Below, in pieces: positions 14,090-24,504 of a stretch of DNA of 64,000 bases. The stretch spans positions 960,803 to 1,024,802 of the forward strand of contig NZ_FRAA01000001.1 of assembly GCF_900142205.1 (NCBI RefSeq), read 5' to 3'. Numbering within the stretch: position 1 is the first letter of the stretch; each line of letters begins with the position of its first letter. The translations under genes and the position numbers were made by a program. The notes under the pieces were generated by a model. That model was given only the letters and a program-made list of their open reading frames with translations, had not been told where the DNA came from and made no database searches. The stretch is from Reichenbachiella agariperforans. GTDB lineage: Bacteria > Bacteroidota > Bacteroidia > Cytophagales > Cyclobacteriaceae.

Positions 14090-15706
14090 TCATTTGATGA
14101 GCACTACACTCGCTCTAGCTCCTAACTGTATTCCTTCGCTACTGACATCTGTCTTTCCGTTGCTCCACGTTACCTCATACCCTACTGCATCGTAGGGAAG
14201 AGTTACGGGTTTTGCAGATAGATTATGATAGACGATGGCTTTCTCTTCTTCGTAGTTTCTTTCAAAAGCCAATACCGCGTTATCTTCTGTCTCCACTTTC
14301 TTGATATCCCCTTTTGAGAATAAATCAGTCTCCTTTAGTGCTATCAGTTCCTTGTACACCGAGTAGATCGACTGGGAATCCTTCTGCTGTATATAAGCTG
14401 GCGTGACCGTCTTCTCTGTGCTATACGCTGGCGTCATCCATGTCGTACGGTAGCTATCTTTGGCTTTCACATCCCACAGCATAGGCTCTCGGATGTTCTC
14501 GTCTGGCTTCATCCCTAGCATCCCTAGTTCCTCGCCATAGTAGATATAGGGTGTACCCGGTAGTGTCATCAAGATCGCTGCAGAAAGTTTAATCTTCTCC
14601 TTATCTCCTCCCAACACAGAACCCACGCGGTTTTGGTCATGATTGCTCAAGAAACTCGCTTCAATGAAATCCTTGTTGTAGTTCTTGAACCATGGTAGCG
14701 ACTCGTTGATCACATCTGCGACATGTACATCTGCATTCATTTCATAGCCATGACCAGCGATCTGTGCGGCTTTTTGTTCTCCTTCATTAATCGACTCTAG
14801 GATACTAAAAGCACGGTCAAAGTTGAACAGAGAAGTAAAGCCTGCTGCATAAGGCGAGGCATTTTTGGCATCTGACCAAACTTCCCCGATGAGATAGACA
14901 TCTGGGTTGGCCTTTTCCATTTCGGACTTAAATTCCTTCCAAAACGCATGGCTATCCTCCGCTCTATCGTCTGGATAAATATGCTTTGCTGCGTCCAGTC
15001 TAAAGCCATCTACACCAATCTCTTCCAACCAAAACTTACCTGCATCATAAAACTCCTTGCGAACCGCAGGGTTATCGTAGTTGAAGTCTGGCATCCCTCC
15101 GTAGAAGAATCCATAATAATGCTCCGAAACGGTATCCTCCTCCGTAACGGGGTGCCATTGGCGAATATTATCAGAGTCAAAAGAAGTCTCTTTCTTGGCG
15201 ATCTGTTCTGCGATAGAATCCTTGTCAGCCCACACATAGTAGTCTCTATACTTGGCATCCTTTCCTGTTTTGGAATCCAAAAACCACGGGTGCTCGGACG
15301 AACTGTGATTGATCACAAAATCCATCACCACGCGAATGTCTCTTGCGTGTGCTTCTTTGATAAAAACCTTAAAATCCTCCATCGTCCCGTAATCTGGATG
15401 TATTCCTACATAGTCTATCACGTCATACTTGTGATAGCTCGGCGAAGGTGACATAGGCATGAGCCATATCGCATTGACCCCAAGGTCGTCTAGATAATCC
15501 AGCTTGGCAGTCATCCCTGGGATGTCTCCGATCCCATCACCATTAGAGTCGGCAAAGGACTGCACAAATATTTCGTAGAATACTGCGTTGTTGTAGTCTT
15601 CTTTTTGCTTCATGGTCTCTGGCATTTTCTGATCCGTTTGTTGACAAGAAAATAAGAGAATTAGAGCAGAAAGACCAATATTGATTGCGGATTGAAATTT
15701 CATCAT
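14090..15706 (-). CDS. GH13 alpha-amylase-family lipoprotein
   Basis: 538 residues. The lipobox LLFSC puts the lipid on Cys21, so the enzyme faces the periplasm or the cell surface. The (beta/alpha)8 motifs are complete: DFVINHSS (129-136), GFRLDAAKH with nucleophile Asp238, LIGEVW with acid/base Glu275, and FLSNHDQNR with Asp357. GGMPDFNY near 203-210 resembles the MPDLN segment of GH13_36-like amylases and neopullulanases, so it should cut alpha-1,4 links in maltodextrins. A C-terminal beta domain ends the protein. It lies 21 bp downstream of the large T9SS amylase in the same direction and carries the transcript's terminator. Confidence 0.92.
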   Translation of the reverse strand: MMKFQSAINIGLSALILLFSCQQTDQKMPETMKQKEDYNNAVFYEIFVQSFADSNGDGIGDIPGMTAKLDYLDDLGVNAIWLMPMSPSPSYHKYDVIDYVGIHPDYGTMEDFKVFIKEAHARDIRVVMDFVINHSSSEHPWFLDSKTGKDAKYRDYYVWADKDSIAEQIAKKETSFDSDNIRQWHPVTEEDTVSEHYYGFFYGGMPDFNYDNPAVRKEFYDAGKFWLEEIGVDGFRLDAAKHIYPDDRAEDSHAFWKEFKSEMEKANPDVYLIGEVWSDAKNASPYAAGFTSLFNFDRAFSILESINEGEQKAAQIAGHGYEMNADVHVADVINESLPWFKNYNKDFIEASFLSNHDQNRVGSVLGGDKEKIKLSAAILMTLPGTPYIYYGEELGMLGMKPDENIREPMLWDVKAKDSYRTTWMTPAYSTEKTVTPAYIQQKDSQSIYSVYKELIALKETDLFSKGDIKKVETEDNAVLAFERNYEEEKAIVYHNLSAKPVTLPYDAVGYEVTWSNGKTDVSSEGIQLGARASVVLIK

Positions 15707-15727
15707 GATAGATTTTGGCTTATGGAT

Positions 15728-18493
15728 TTATTGTACAATGACTTTACGCTGTAGCACATGTGTACCCTGCGACACCCGTAGTGTGTACACTCCGCTACGA
15801 ATCTGCTGCACAGGGATAGAAAGATCTTGCACCTGCCCGCTGCCTGCTAACGCTGTCCTGCCTAAGATATCGATAAGTGACCAGTTGACCGCTGACTGAT
15901 TCCAGCCTGACGATCCTAAGTCCACTTTGAATTGGTTGCTCGATGGGTTTGGATACACCTCCATCCCTTCGTTACCCACGCTTGCTACACCTAATACCAC
16001 ATCGATATCCGGTGTATGTAGTTTGTGATCGGTATAGATGTGATACTCTCCTGGATCAAAGATCAATTCAATATTGAGATTATCTATCTCTAGTTCGTCT
16101 CCCGTAAAAAAATCGTACCACGTACCTGTATGCTGGAACTCCGGAGCGATAGACTGAGATTTCAATCCATAATTAGTCAGGATCACCACACTCGTATCGG
16201 CGTTCGACAGGTGAATGGCCTTAAGTTCTCCATCTGGCTGCCAAGTAAAGTCTCCATCTGCAAAGACATGATAACGATCCTTGAGTGCCAGTACTTCCTT
16301 GTAAGTTTGATAGACACTCGCTTTATTGGCCTCTTCTAGATATTCCCAATGAGCAGGTTTTCTACCTGTCCTGCCGTTTTCTTCGATCGAGATGTCATAA
16401 CCATACTCGCCCCACTGCCACAGCATCTTTGGCCCAGGGATATTGAAGAAAAACGTCGCTGACATTTTGAGTCTATCTGCCGCGCTTTTCAAGTCACGTG
16501 TACTGTAGTTGCCATCACTGCTACCATAGGTTAGCATATCAAACATCTGGCGCTCCTCGTCATGACTCTCCATGTAAGCAATCACATGATTGTCTTGCCA
16601 GCCCCGTGTGCCAGCATAAGCCCATTCTACTGACTTACCACTGGCATAGCCCAGATTCGCCTCTTTAAAGTCTCCATGACTATTGCCCCAAAGCATCATG
16701 CCATAGTCTGCAAGAATGGTCTCTTCGTCATTGTCACCAAAGTGCTCTAGGATCACATAGGCATCCGGCGAATGCGCCCAAATCTGGTCAGCCATTCGCT
16801 TCAAAATCGCGATGCGGCTATCGTCCTTGTTGCCCCACTTGGCTACATCATCTCCAGAATCCACTTGCGTAAAGCCTTTGGATAGGTCAAATCGATAGCC
16901 ATCAAAATGAAACTCCTTGATCCAATAGTGATTGATCGAGTCCAACCATGTCTGCGTATAACTGCTTTCATGGTTGATATCAGCAAATACGTTGTAAGGA
17001 TGCTTTGGTACCCTGTTGAACCATGGATTCTCATCCGTCGGTGCAAAGGCATCATAGTCAAAGTACATCTGTGCATAGGGTGATGGGATATCGTTTTGAT
17101 TCATCACCATATCTAGTATGACCGCCATGCCTCTACCGTGTGCTTCGTCGATAAATTCCTTTAGGTCATTTTTTGTACCGTAGGCTTTATCTACAGCGAA
17201 CATAAACGTCGGGTTGTAGCCCCAGCTATCATTCCCATTGAACTCCATGATCGGCATCAGTTCGATGGTATTGACACCTAAACCTTGGATATAATCCAGT
17301 GTATCGATGAGTGCTTGGTAGTTCATGTTTTCCTCTCCAAGAAAATCTCGAACCAATAACTCATAGATAATCAAATCTTCTTTGTCGGGCTGCTCGAAGT
17401 TGCTATCAGTCCATACATACTCACTCTGCCCTGTCTCCAAGACCGCTACCCTGTTTTCATACCAGTTGTCATGCATCGCCCCCGCTGGATAATCTATCAG
17501 ATCGGGATAGGAATCATCAATGATCCAGACATCATCTGGATCCAAAATCATGTCTGCATAAGGATCGGCTATCCAAATCGTTTCATCTACCAAATACTGA
17601 AAGCCATAGGCTTTACCAGCTGTGAGGCCATCCACTTCGAGCCAAAAATGCTCTCCGTCTTTCTTCATCAGAAAGGCTGCATCTACTTGCCAGTCGGTGA
17701 ACTCTCCCACCACGTAAACTGAACTTTTGAGGGGCGCCCATACCGACAAGGTTACTTTATCTGTAGCAGCGTGATAGTTGATCCCGTCGACTATTCCTGT
17801 AGGTCTTTCTTGCTCGACAGTCACCCCACGAACCGTGTAGGTAAATTCATCTGCAGACTGGTCTGTTCCATTGTCAGCCATGACGGTCACTCTATGAGTA
17901 CCACTAGCTAGAGCGGTCAAATCATAAGTCAACTCGGTAGCACTGGGTACAGTCGTTTCAGTTACTCCATCTACTTTTAGCGTAAGTGTAGCAGCGGCAC
18001 TGGCAGAAGCTGCCACGGATATCGTCTCTCCTGCATCCACTAGCAGTGTACTCGTATTGGGCGTAGTTATTTTGACTACAAACTGATTAGAGACAATCTC
18101 TATAGCATAGTCTGGCGTTTGGCCATTGGCCCAGTCACGGCCTTTGAGCAAAAAGCCCATTTCTTCTATCTCGCTGGCTTCTTTGCCAAAGAAAGTGGTA
18201 GGCGTCAGCGTAATCGTGTACTCGTTGGCATCTGAATCAGATCTGGTCATTAGTGCATCACTCTGATCATCGGTAGCAGGATTGACATTGGTCGGTGCAT
18301 CGGCATCTGCGGTGGCATTCTCTACCCAAGCCCATAGCCATATATCATCAGTATAGTCCGCCAGTGGCGTCCCCGTCACATCGACGGTCAAGGTCATCGG
18401 TTGGTCGGCAATAGGTATCGCAGGATCGGTAGTAAACTGTCCATAACACCAAGTGGTCATGCACATCAGAAAGACTAGGAGCCGAATCTTCAT
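15728..18493 (-). CDS. Secreted GH13 amylase/pullulanase-like enzyme with type IX sorting domain
   Basis: 921 residues with a signal peptide (cleaved near residue 19). Residues ~20-225 form Ig-like or starch-binding domains. Residues ~235-305 resemble CBM48 (VTLSVWAPLKSSVYVVGEFTDW). The catalytic barrel follows: DMVMNQND (461-468), FDGYRFDLSKG with nucleophile Asp536, ILEHFG with acid/base Glu583, and ESHDEE with Asp645. The last ~75 residues are a type IX sorting domain (VYPNPSSNQFKVDLG ... GVYTLRVSQGTHVLQRKVIVQ). It is therefore exported by T9SS to the surface or medium, where it should start starch breakdown. It follows susC-susD-susE after a terminator and precedes the GH13 lipoprotein. 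Confidence 0.92.
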   Translation of the reverse strand: MKIRLLVFLMCMTTWCYGQFTTDPAIPIADQPMTLTVDVTGTPLADYTDDIWLWAWVENATADADAPTNVNPATDDQSDALMTRSDSDANEYTITLTPTTFFGKEASEIEEMGFLLKGRDWANGQTPDYAIEIVSNQFVVKITTPNTSTLLVDAGETISVAASASAAATLTLKVDGVTETTVPSATELTYDLTALASGTHRVTVMADNGTDQSADEFTYTVRGVTVEQERPTGIVDGINYHAATDKVTLSVWAPLKSSVYVVGEFTDWQVDAAFLMKKDGEHFWLEVDGLTAGKAYGFQYLVDETIWIADPYADMILDPDDVWIIDDSYPDLIDYPAGAMHDNWYENRVAVLETGQSEYVWTDSNFEQPDKEDLIIYELLVRDFLGEENMNYQALIDTLDYIQGLGVNTIELMPIMEFNGNDSWGYNPTFMFAVDKAYGTKNDLKEFIDEAHGRGMAVILDMVMNQNDIPSPYAQMYFDYDAFAPTDENPWFNRVPKHPYNVFADINHESSYTQTWLDSINHYWIKEFHFDGYRFDLSKGFTQVDSGDDVAKWGNKDDSRIAILKRMADQIWAHSPDAYVILEHFGDNDEETILADYGMMLWGNSHGDFKEANLGYASGKSVEWAYAGTRGWQDNHVIAYMESHDEERQMFDMLTYGSSDGNYSTRDLKSAADRLKMSATFFFNIPGPKMLWQWGEYGYDISIEENGRTGRKPAHWEYLEEANKASVYQTYKEVLALKDRYHVFADGDFTWQPDGELKAIHLSNADTSVVILTNYGLKSQSIAPEFQHTGTWYDFFTGDELEIDNLNIELIFDPGEYHIYTDHKLHTPDIDVVLGVASVGNEGMEVYPNPSSNQFKVDLGSSGWNQSAVNWSLIDILGRTALAGSGQVQDLSIPVQQIRSGVYTLRVSQGTHVLQRKVIVQ

Positions 18494-18595
18494 AGAAATG
18501 TTTTTTTAATAATTGTATAGTTGTAATGAGAACTAAGAACTATTGACAAAGACTTAGTTATAAGTGGGGTAAGACAGGCATCAGCCTACTAAAAG

Positions 18596-18629
18596 CAAAA
18601 AACTACCTCAGGACGAATCCTGAGGTAGT
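18596..18629 (-). terminator. Rho-independent terminator of the susC-susD-susE operon
   Basis: ACTACCTCAGGA (18602-18613) pairs with TCCTGAGGTAGT (18618-18629) around CGAA. Read on the minus strand it is followed by TTTTTTGC. It lies 10 bp past the SusE-like stop. Confidence 0.85.
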
Positions 18630-18638
18630 CTCAATAAA

Positions 18639-19724
18639 CTATTCTTCGTTTTTAGTCATCGTATAGGTCAAGCCTTCCAAATCGAACTGTAGCGTGTAGC
18701 TGCCTGCTTCGGTTACAGAGATGTTCGCTCCACCTGCATCCAGCGTACCATCCGCTTCGTCATCTCCATAGTCAGAGACCCATTCATCGTTGGCTCTAAT
18801 TTTGAGGCCTCCTACTACTAAATCAACTGTGATTTCCCACACTTTGAGTTGGCCGTTGTAGATCAAGTCAGTATCGTTATCCCATCCACCTGGAGTGGCA
18901 TCACCTATAATACCCCAATCATCAACTTTGGTCATCTCAATAGTCATACCTTCAGTATCTACTTTAAAAGCATATACGCCTGCCGCTACTGAGTAATCTC
19001 CACCTGATGCATCAAGATCACCAGTGTACCCAGTACCTGCAGCAGTCAATGTACCACCCCAAGCAGTAGGTGACCAATCAGCTTGAGGAGTAACCTTAAA
19101 ACTGACATCTCCAGTAGGATTAGCTGCGTCGATGACACGAATGATTCCTTCGTATACTGCGTCAAAGTCATACGAGTACAACCTCCCGTTTTCTGCACCT
19201 GGAGACCAACCTTGATACGCCCCTGGCACGTAGATCGCTGGGTAGTCTATGATAACCTCATAAGGCGTCACCGTTCTCACTACATCAGACGATGCGATCG
19301 CTGACTCATCTACGCCATTGATCTGAGACACGACTCTAATATAGATATCGATCTCCTCTCCTGTCACTGCACCCAATAGGATCGCAGCGTCGTTGATCTG
19401 CTTGACCGTCACACTAGCGGTCAACTCTTCAGTAGTTATCAGATTGGTTGCTGTACTGAAATCGGAGTTTATATCCATTTTCAAGACATAGCCTACTGCC
19501 ACGGCTTGACCATAGTCAGCAGCCGTCCAATTAAATACTTCGAATACGTCACCAGACGTCTCCATACTAAGATCAGCTGACCCTGTCGCTGCATTCTCTA
19601 TCATCGGTGCTTCAGAATTTTCACCAGATAGATCTACTACTTTTTTAGCCTCTTCTTGTTCACATCCTGTCACCAGCCCTAAGCCAACCAACAGTGTCAA
19701 TGTGATGTATATAAAATTTTTCAT
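18639..19724 (-). CDS. SusE/SusF-like starch-binding outer-membrane lipoprotein
   Basis: 361 residues from the Met at 19724; a 14-codon upstream extension lacks signal character. The lipobox is LVTGC (Cys21). The N-terminal SusE domain contains VFNWTAADYGQAVAVGYVLKMD. Two similar carbohydrate-binding repeats follow: YVPGAYQGWSPGAENGRLYSYD...VYEGIIRV and IIGDATPGGWDNDTDLIYNGQLKVWEITVDL. This matches surface starch-binding SusE/F proteins that hold glucan near SusCD. A small hairpin lies in the gap to susD and may tune expression. It is the last gene of the operon. Confidence 0.9.
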   Translation of the reverse strand: MKNFIYITLTLLVGLGLVTGCEQEEAKKVVDLSGENSEAPMIENAATGSADLSMETSGDVFEVFNWTAADYGQAVAVGYVLKMDINSDFSTATNLITTEELTASVTVKQINDAAILLGAVTGEEIDIYIRVVSQINGVDESAIASSDVVRTVTPYEVIIDYPAIYVPGAYQGWSPGAENGRLYSYDFDAVYEGIIRVIDAANPTGDVSFKVTPQADWSPTAWGGTLTAAGTGYTGDLDASGGDYSVAAGVYAFKVDTEGMTIEMTKVDDWGIIGDATPGGWDNDTDLIYNGQLKVWEITVDLVVGGLKIRANDEWVSDYGDDEADGTLDAGGANISVTEAGSYTLQFDLEGLTYTMTKNEE

Positions 19725-19799
19725 CTTATTTCTTTTTAGTCTTTGATTGATAATAAAGAATAGCATGAGCGTGCCAGCCGAACTGACACGTCCACTTCT

Positions 19800-21416
19800 T
19801 TACTGCGGATAACCATCGTTTTGCTCCAAATTCGGGTTGGCATTGAGGTCATTGGACGGGATAGGAAAAAGGTCTCTATAAGCATCAGTGGCTACACCAG
19901 ACTGAACGTTTCCTTTCCACTCCCAGTGTTCTGTACCGTCAGTAAACTCGCCGAAACGAATCAAATCAGTACGTCTGTGTCCTTCCCAGTATAGCTCTCT
20001 AGATCGCTCATCCAAAAGGAAATCCAAATCCATATCTGCAGCAGTGATAGAGCCTACACCGGCTCTCGTTCTGAGTTCATTGACATAGCCTACCGCGGTC
20101 CCCATGTCTCCACCTCCGCCTCTTACGACGATCTCTGCGTACATCAAATACGCATCTCCCAATCTAAATACTGGCAAATCAGTACTCACAAAAGTAGGGT
20201 GTGCATTAGGCGCTTCTCCTCCATCCGAACTGATATTCTTGAACTTGGTCACACCGATCCCTTGGGTGAAAGTACCTACGTTGGTGATGTCCCACTCCCA
20301 GCTCGCTGGATCGTAGTAGAACATTCCTCTTTTGTCCGTGATGGCTGTAAACTCAGGGTCAGCCGTCGAAAAATCTGACTCTGATACGCCAAATTTCTCT
20401 ACCATGTCTTGAATGGCACGAATACCACCCCATCCACCATCGATTCCGTTGAGCGGCATATCGCCACCTACAGATGCGTGGAGAAGAAAAGTCATCCCAC
20501 CGTACTGCTGTGTATTCTGTCCATCAAAAGCAATCGGGAAGATAATCTCGTTGCTCAGGTTGTTATCCGCACGAAACAAGTTCTCATATACAGGTTCCAA
20601 ACTGTAACCTCCACCGATGATCTTCTCTACATAAGTCAGTGCATCGCTATTTCTCTCTGTACCAGTGTACACTTCGGCATTCAAATACAGTTTAGCCAAC
20701 AGCATCCATACTGCACCTTGATCAGCACGTGCATACTCATTGTTACCTACTGCAGTGATTTTAGACTCTATGTCTAATAATTCTGTCTCGATATAATCGA
20801 ACAAATCTGCTCTCAAAATTCGCTCTGGAAAGAAAGCGCCTGGCAGATCCTCTTCGGTCACGAAAGGCACATTGCCAAACATATCGATCGCATGCCAATA
20901 AGAAAATGCTCTGATAAATCTCGCTTCTTCTTTGTATGCTTCTAAGTCCGTCTTGAACGTCCCTGACGCATCTCCTATGGCTGCATCTACATTTCTAATG
21001 AATTCATTACTGATGGTCACAGTATAGAATATCCTAGAGTACATCGCTGCAATAAATGTATCATTAGGTGCCCAAGTCTGCCAGTGAAAATTCTTGATCG
21101 TAGCATCATCCCATGCCATGATCGCTTCATCCGTAGACAACTGCTGCAAACTCCAATACTGGCGAATGTAGTTACCAAATCCCTCGTCGATCCCAGAGAT
21201 ATCTGGATCTCCTCCACCGTTACCTAGTTGACCACTGAGAGCATAACTGGCATACAACTTGGCCAATGCCTCTTTGTACGCTTCTTCACTGTCAAACACG
21301 TTGTTTGGCGTATTGACATCTGGATCGATCGGACTGACATCTAGGTCATTCACACATCCACCCAATAGTATGCTTACGAAAAGCACTACTGTATATATTA
21401 TTTTAGATTCTTTCAT
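19800..21416 (-). CDS. susD: SusD/RagB-family nutrient-binding lipoprotein
   Basis: 538 residues with lipobox LLGGC (Cys21). Typical SusD features are the TPR-like helices in the first half (EAYKEALAKLYASYAL, KEEARFIRAFSYWHAIDMFGNVPFV) and the C-terminal signature LLDERSRELYWEGHRRTDLIRFGEF, followed by FPIPSNDLNANPNLEQNDGY. It is anchored on the outside of the outer membrane and acts as a lid over SusC, delivering maltooligosaccharides. It lies 23 bp downstream of susC, so the two are co-transcribed. Confidence 0.96.
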   Translation of the reverse strand: MKESKIIYTVVLFVSILLGGCVNDLDVSPIDPDVNTPNNVFDSEEAYKEALAKLYASYALSGQLGNGGGDPDISGIDEGFGNYIRQYWSLQQLSTDEAIMAWDDATIKNFHWQTWAPNDTFIAAMYSRIFYTVTISNEFIRNVDAAIGDASGTFKTDLEAYKEEARFIRAFSYWHAIDMFGNVPFVTEEDLPGAFFPERILRADLFDYIETELLDIESKITAVGNNEYARADQGAVWMLLAKLYLNAEVYTGTERNSDALTYVEKIIGGGYSLEPVYENLFRADNNLSNEIIFPIAFDGQNTQQYGGMTFLLHASVGGDMPLNGIDGGWGGIRAIQDMVEKFGVSESDFSTADPEFTAITDKRGMFYYDPASWEWDITNVGTFTQGIGVTKFKNISSDGGEAPNAHPTFVSTDLPVFRLGDAYLMYAEIVVRGGGGDMGTAVGYVNELRTRAGVGSITAADMDLDFLLDERSRELYWEGHRRTDLIRFGEFTDGTEHWEWKGNVQSGVATDAYRDLFPIPSNDLNANPNLEQNDGYPQ

Positions 21417-21439
21417 CTCTTTGTCTTTTAAATCGATTC

Positions 21440-24400
21440 TTAGAAATTAAGATTTAGACCTACCATGTAGGTTCTTGGTCTTGGATAGAGATTGTTATCT
21501 ATTCCTCCTGATACTTCTGGATCCAATCCTGTATAGTCTGTGATCACAAATGCGTTTTGGACAGTAAAGGATATTCTACCATTGACTTTGTCCGTGAAGA
21601 ACTTCTCAAAGCTGTACCCCAAGGTGATGTTATCCATTCTGAAGAAGGAAGCATTCTCTAGGTAGAAATCTGACCAATACTGTGCCGTCATAAACTGCGT
21701 CTTCTCTACATCAGTCAAGATGTTGGCGTTGTAGCCTGCTTGGTTGTAGAGGTTTTGGTAGATACCAAGATTAGACGCGTTGTTATTGTACACGTAGTTA
21801 TTCAAGTTCAACCTTCCCGAAAACGAGAAGTCAAATCCTTTGTAGTTAACACGAGAAGAAATCCCTATCAAATACTCTGGTGCTGGATTTTGGAGGTAAT
21901 ACTTGTTCAGGTTATCCCCTGACACATTTCCGCCATTTCCTGTCTTGTCAACATACAATCCTTCGATAGGCATGCCGTTCTGATCATAGATCTGCTCGAA
22001 CATGTAGAAAGTATTGATCGGTCTACCCACTGAGTTGATTTGAATATTGTTATTCTCACCACCACTGATACCACCTGTAGGTGCTCCAGTATAGGACGGA
22101 TCATCCACGAGTGTCATCTTGGTGATCTCGTTCTCATTATATGTCAGGTTACCAGATAGCTCCCATGTCAAGTCTGGTGTAGAAATAATCGCACCTGTCA
22201 AGGCTACTTCCACCCCTTGGTTGACCAAAGAACCGACGTTAGTCACTAGGAAGTTGTTGAAGTTAGTCCCTGCCGCAATCGGAATTTCGTTGATCAGATC
22301 CTCAGTCTCTCTGTGGTACACATCCACCGAACCACTGATTCGGCCATCTAGGAACCCAAAGTCCAATCCGATGTTTTGCGTGGTAGTCGTTTCCCATTTG
22401 ATATTGGCATCATAAGCGTTTGGTCGCTGCGTAGGATAAAAGCTATTGCCAAACTGATAGTATGCCCCTGTCTGACTACCCGTATATGTTGGGATATATG
22501 GATAGTAGGTATCCCCAATATCCTGCTGACCTGTCTGTCCCCAGCCCACTCTTAGTTTCAAAGTCTCCAAGGCATCTACATCTCTCAAGAAGCTCTCTTC
22601 TTTGATCTGCCATGCAAAAGCTACTGATGGGAAAAGCCCCCATCGGTTGTCTTCACCGAATCTTGACGAACCATCTTGTCTGACCGTACCCGTCAAAAGA
22701 TAACGACCTTTGAAAGTATAGTTCAGTCTACCAAAGAAAGAGATCAAATAGTATTCATTCTTATAATCATCTCTGTTGGCTCCTTCAAAAACACCATCAG
22801 TCATGGCAACAGGTCTGTTGCTACTAAAGCCCTCGTTGTAGAAATGCTGGTAAGAGTACCCGCCGGTCAGATCAATCTTACTATCAATAGACTCTAGCCC
22901 TTTGTTATAGTTGAGATAGAAATCTAACAAAGAGTTCTCCTTTGTTTGCTCGTATTTTTTCACCTGATTGCTAGGCTCTCTGTATGACCATGACGCCAAG
23001 GTATCCATTACATCATGCCCTACGGAGTTAAAATAGTCATACCCTACGTTGACAGTGGCTTTCAATCCATCCACAAATGGCAATCTGTACTCCGCTTTAC
23101 CACCTAAGATCATTCTTTTACCTGTCGCCTTGTTGTCACGATACTCTAGCTGCGCCACTGGATTGCTCGTTGCAATCGTGATGGGTAAGCTATTGATATC
23201 ATTCGGGTCAGTCGTCCAAGCGGTGTATCCGCCATAGCGCGTATTTCCGTTTTTGATCGGTTGCGTGGGATCGAACTGTACCGCTGCACCAATCGCGTCT
23301 GGGTTGGAAAAATCATTTTCGATGATGGATCCTTTGGCATTTATAGACAGTTTCAAGTTATCGTTGAGCAATGATGGCGTCAACAATACGTTCAAACTGG
23401 TTCTTTCCATATTGTTCTTCTTGAGTATACCGTCTTGATTGGTATATCCCACAGACACTCTATATGGCAATATCTCACCTCCTCCAGATACACTTAGGTT
23501 GTGATCTGTAGAAATCGCATTTTGATAGATTTCGTCTTGCCAATTCGTGTTAGCAGTACCTAGCGTATTATCCGCTACGTCCGTCAATCCATGATTAGTG
23601 ATTCTATCTTGGATCAATGCTCTGTATTCGTCACCGCTGTAGACATCTAGCGTCTTAACTGGTACACCGATCGATACATTGCCATTGTAGCTGAACTTGA
23701 GTTTGTCTCCTCCACCTGACTTAGTAGTGATGATAATCACACCATTAGAAGCTCTAGACCCATAGATAGCGGTCGCAGAAGCATCTTTGAGTACTGTGAA
23801 AGTTTCGATATCATTAGGGTTGATGGTCGCGAGTGGGTTGGCCATTCCAGATATACCAGAACTCTCTAGCGGCATACCATCTACTACGATCAACGGATCG
23901 TTGTTGGCTCTCAGAGAAGATCCACCACGAATTCTAATAGTAGAACCTGTCCCCGCAGCACCACCTCCAGTAGTGACCACTACACCAGGCACTTTACCTA
24001 CGATTAGCTCTTGTGGTGTAGAGATTGCTCCTTTGTTGAAGTCCTTACTACCCAGTGCCACGATAGAACCTGTAGCATCCTTCTTCTCTACTTCTCCATA
24101 TCCTATTACGACGATTTCATTGAGTGCAGATACATCATAGTCCATGGATACATCTATGTTCGATCTCGATCCAACAGTAGTCTCCTTAGATTGGTATCCC
24201 ACAAAAGAAAATACGAGAACTGTTTCATCCGAAGGAATAGAGATGGAATATCTCCCATCAAAATCGGATACAGTACCAGTTTGCGTCCCCTGAATCAAGA
24301 CATTGACACCCGGGAGGGCATCTCCTAACTCAGCATCTTTAATTACTCCAGTGACGACCTTGGTTTGTGCATAGACTTGTATCGCTGTAGTCAGCAGCAA

Positions 24401-24451
24401 TGCGCCTAAAACCAATAGTCCCCTGAAATTAAACAGGTAATAGTTTTTCAT
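21440..24451 (-). CDS. susC: SusC/RagA-family TonB-dependent outer-membrane transporter
   Basis: 1003 residues from the Met at 24451, which opens a good signal peptide (...LLTTAIQVYAQ). AATCAAAGG lies a few bases upstream of it. The Met at 24484 would add an unsuitable leader. A carboxypeptidase-regulatory-like domain follows (VTGVIKDAELGDALPGVNVLIQGT), then the SusC signature ALNEIVVIGYGEVEKKDATGSI, a plug domain with AIYGSRASNGVIIITTK, and a long beta-barrel ending in aromatic LNLNF. It imports glucan fragments using TonB energy. The promoter region between it and lacI contains the LacI-type operator. Confidence 0.96.
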   Translation of the reverse strand: MKNYYLFNFRGLLVLGALLLTTAIQVYAQTKVVTGVIKDAELGDALPGVNVLIQGTQTGTVSDFDGRYSISIPSDETVLVFSFVGYQSKETTVGSRSNIDVSMDYDVSALNEIVVIGYGEVEKKDATGSIVALGSKDFNKGAISTPQELIVGKVPGVVVTTGGGAAGTGSTIRIRGGSSLRANNDPLIVVDGMPLESSGISGMANPLATINPNDIETFTVLKDASATAIYGSRASNGVIIITTKSGGGDKLKFSYNGNVSIGVPVKTLDVYSGDEYRALIQDRITNHGLTDVADNTLGTANTNWQDEIYQNAISTDHNLSVSGGGEILPYRVSVGYTNQDGILKKNNMERTSLNVLLTPSLLNDNLKLSINAKGSIIENDFSNPDAIGAAVQFDPTQPIKNGNTRYGGYTAWTTDPNDINSLPITIATSNPVAQLEYRDNKATGKRMILGGKAEYRLPFVDGLKATVNVGYDYFNSVGHDVMDTLASWSYREPSNQVKKYEQTKENSLLDFYLNYNKGLESIDSKIDLTGGYSYQHFYNEGFSSNRPVAMTDGVFEGANRDDYKNEYYLISFFGRLNYTFKGRYLLTGTVRQDGSSRFGEDNRWGLFPSVAFAWQIKEESFLRDVDALETLKLRVGWGQTGQQDIGDTYYPYIPTYTGSQTGAYYQFGNSFYPTQRPNAYDANIKWETTTTQNIGLDFGFLDGRISGSVDVYHRETEDLINEIPIAAGTNFNNFLVTNVGSLVNQGVEVALTGAIISTPDLTWELSGNLTYNENEITKMTLVDDPSYTGAPTGGISGGENNNIQINSVGRPINTFYMFEQIYDQNGMPIEGLYVDKTGNGGNVSGDNLNKYYLQNPAPEYLIGISSRVNYKGFDFSFSGRLNLNNYVYNNNASNLGIYQNLYNQAGYNANILTDVEKTQFMTAQYWSDFYLENASFFRMDNITLGYSFEKFFTDKVNGRISFTVQNAFVITDYTGLDPEVSGGIDNNLYPRPRTYMVGLNLNF

Positions 24452-24504
24452 AACCTTTGATTTTAAAATAATTAAGTTTTTCAATAATTGTACTATTCTA
24501 AGTC

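Noticed and set aside
13992-14195. Small plus-strand gene after yoeB
   Set aside because: It runs through the amylase terminator and into the amylase gene on the other strand.
20409-20777. Long plus-strand frame inside susD
   Set aside because: Antisense to a well-supported SusD gene, with no domain or start context.
23787-24328. Plus-strand frames inside susC
   Set aside because: Shadows of the conserved plug-domain codons.
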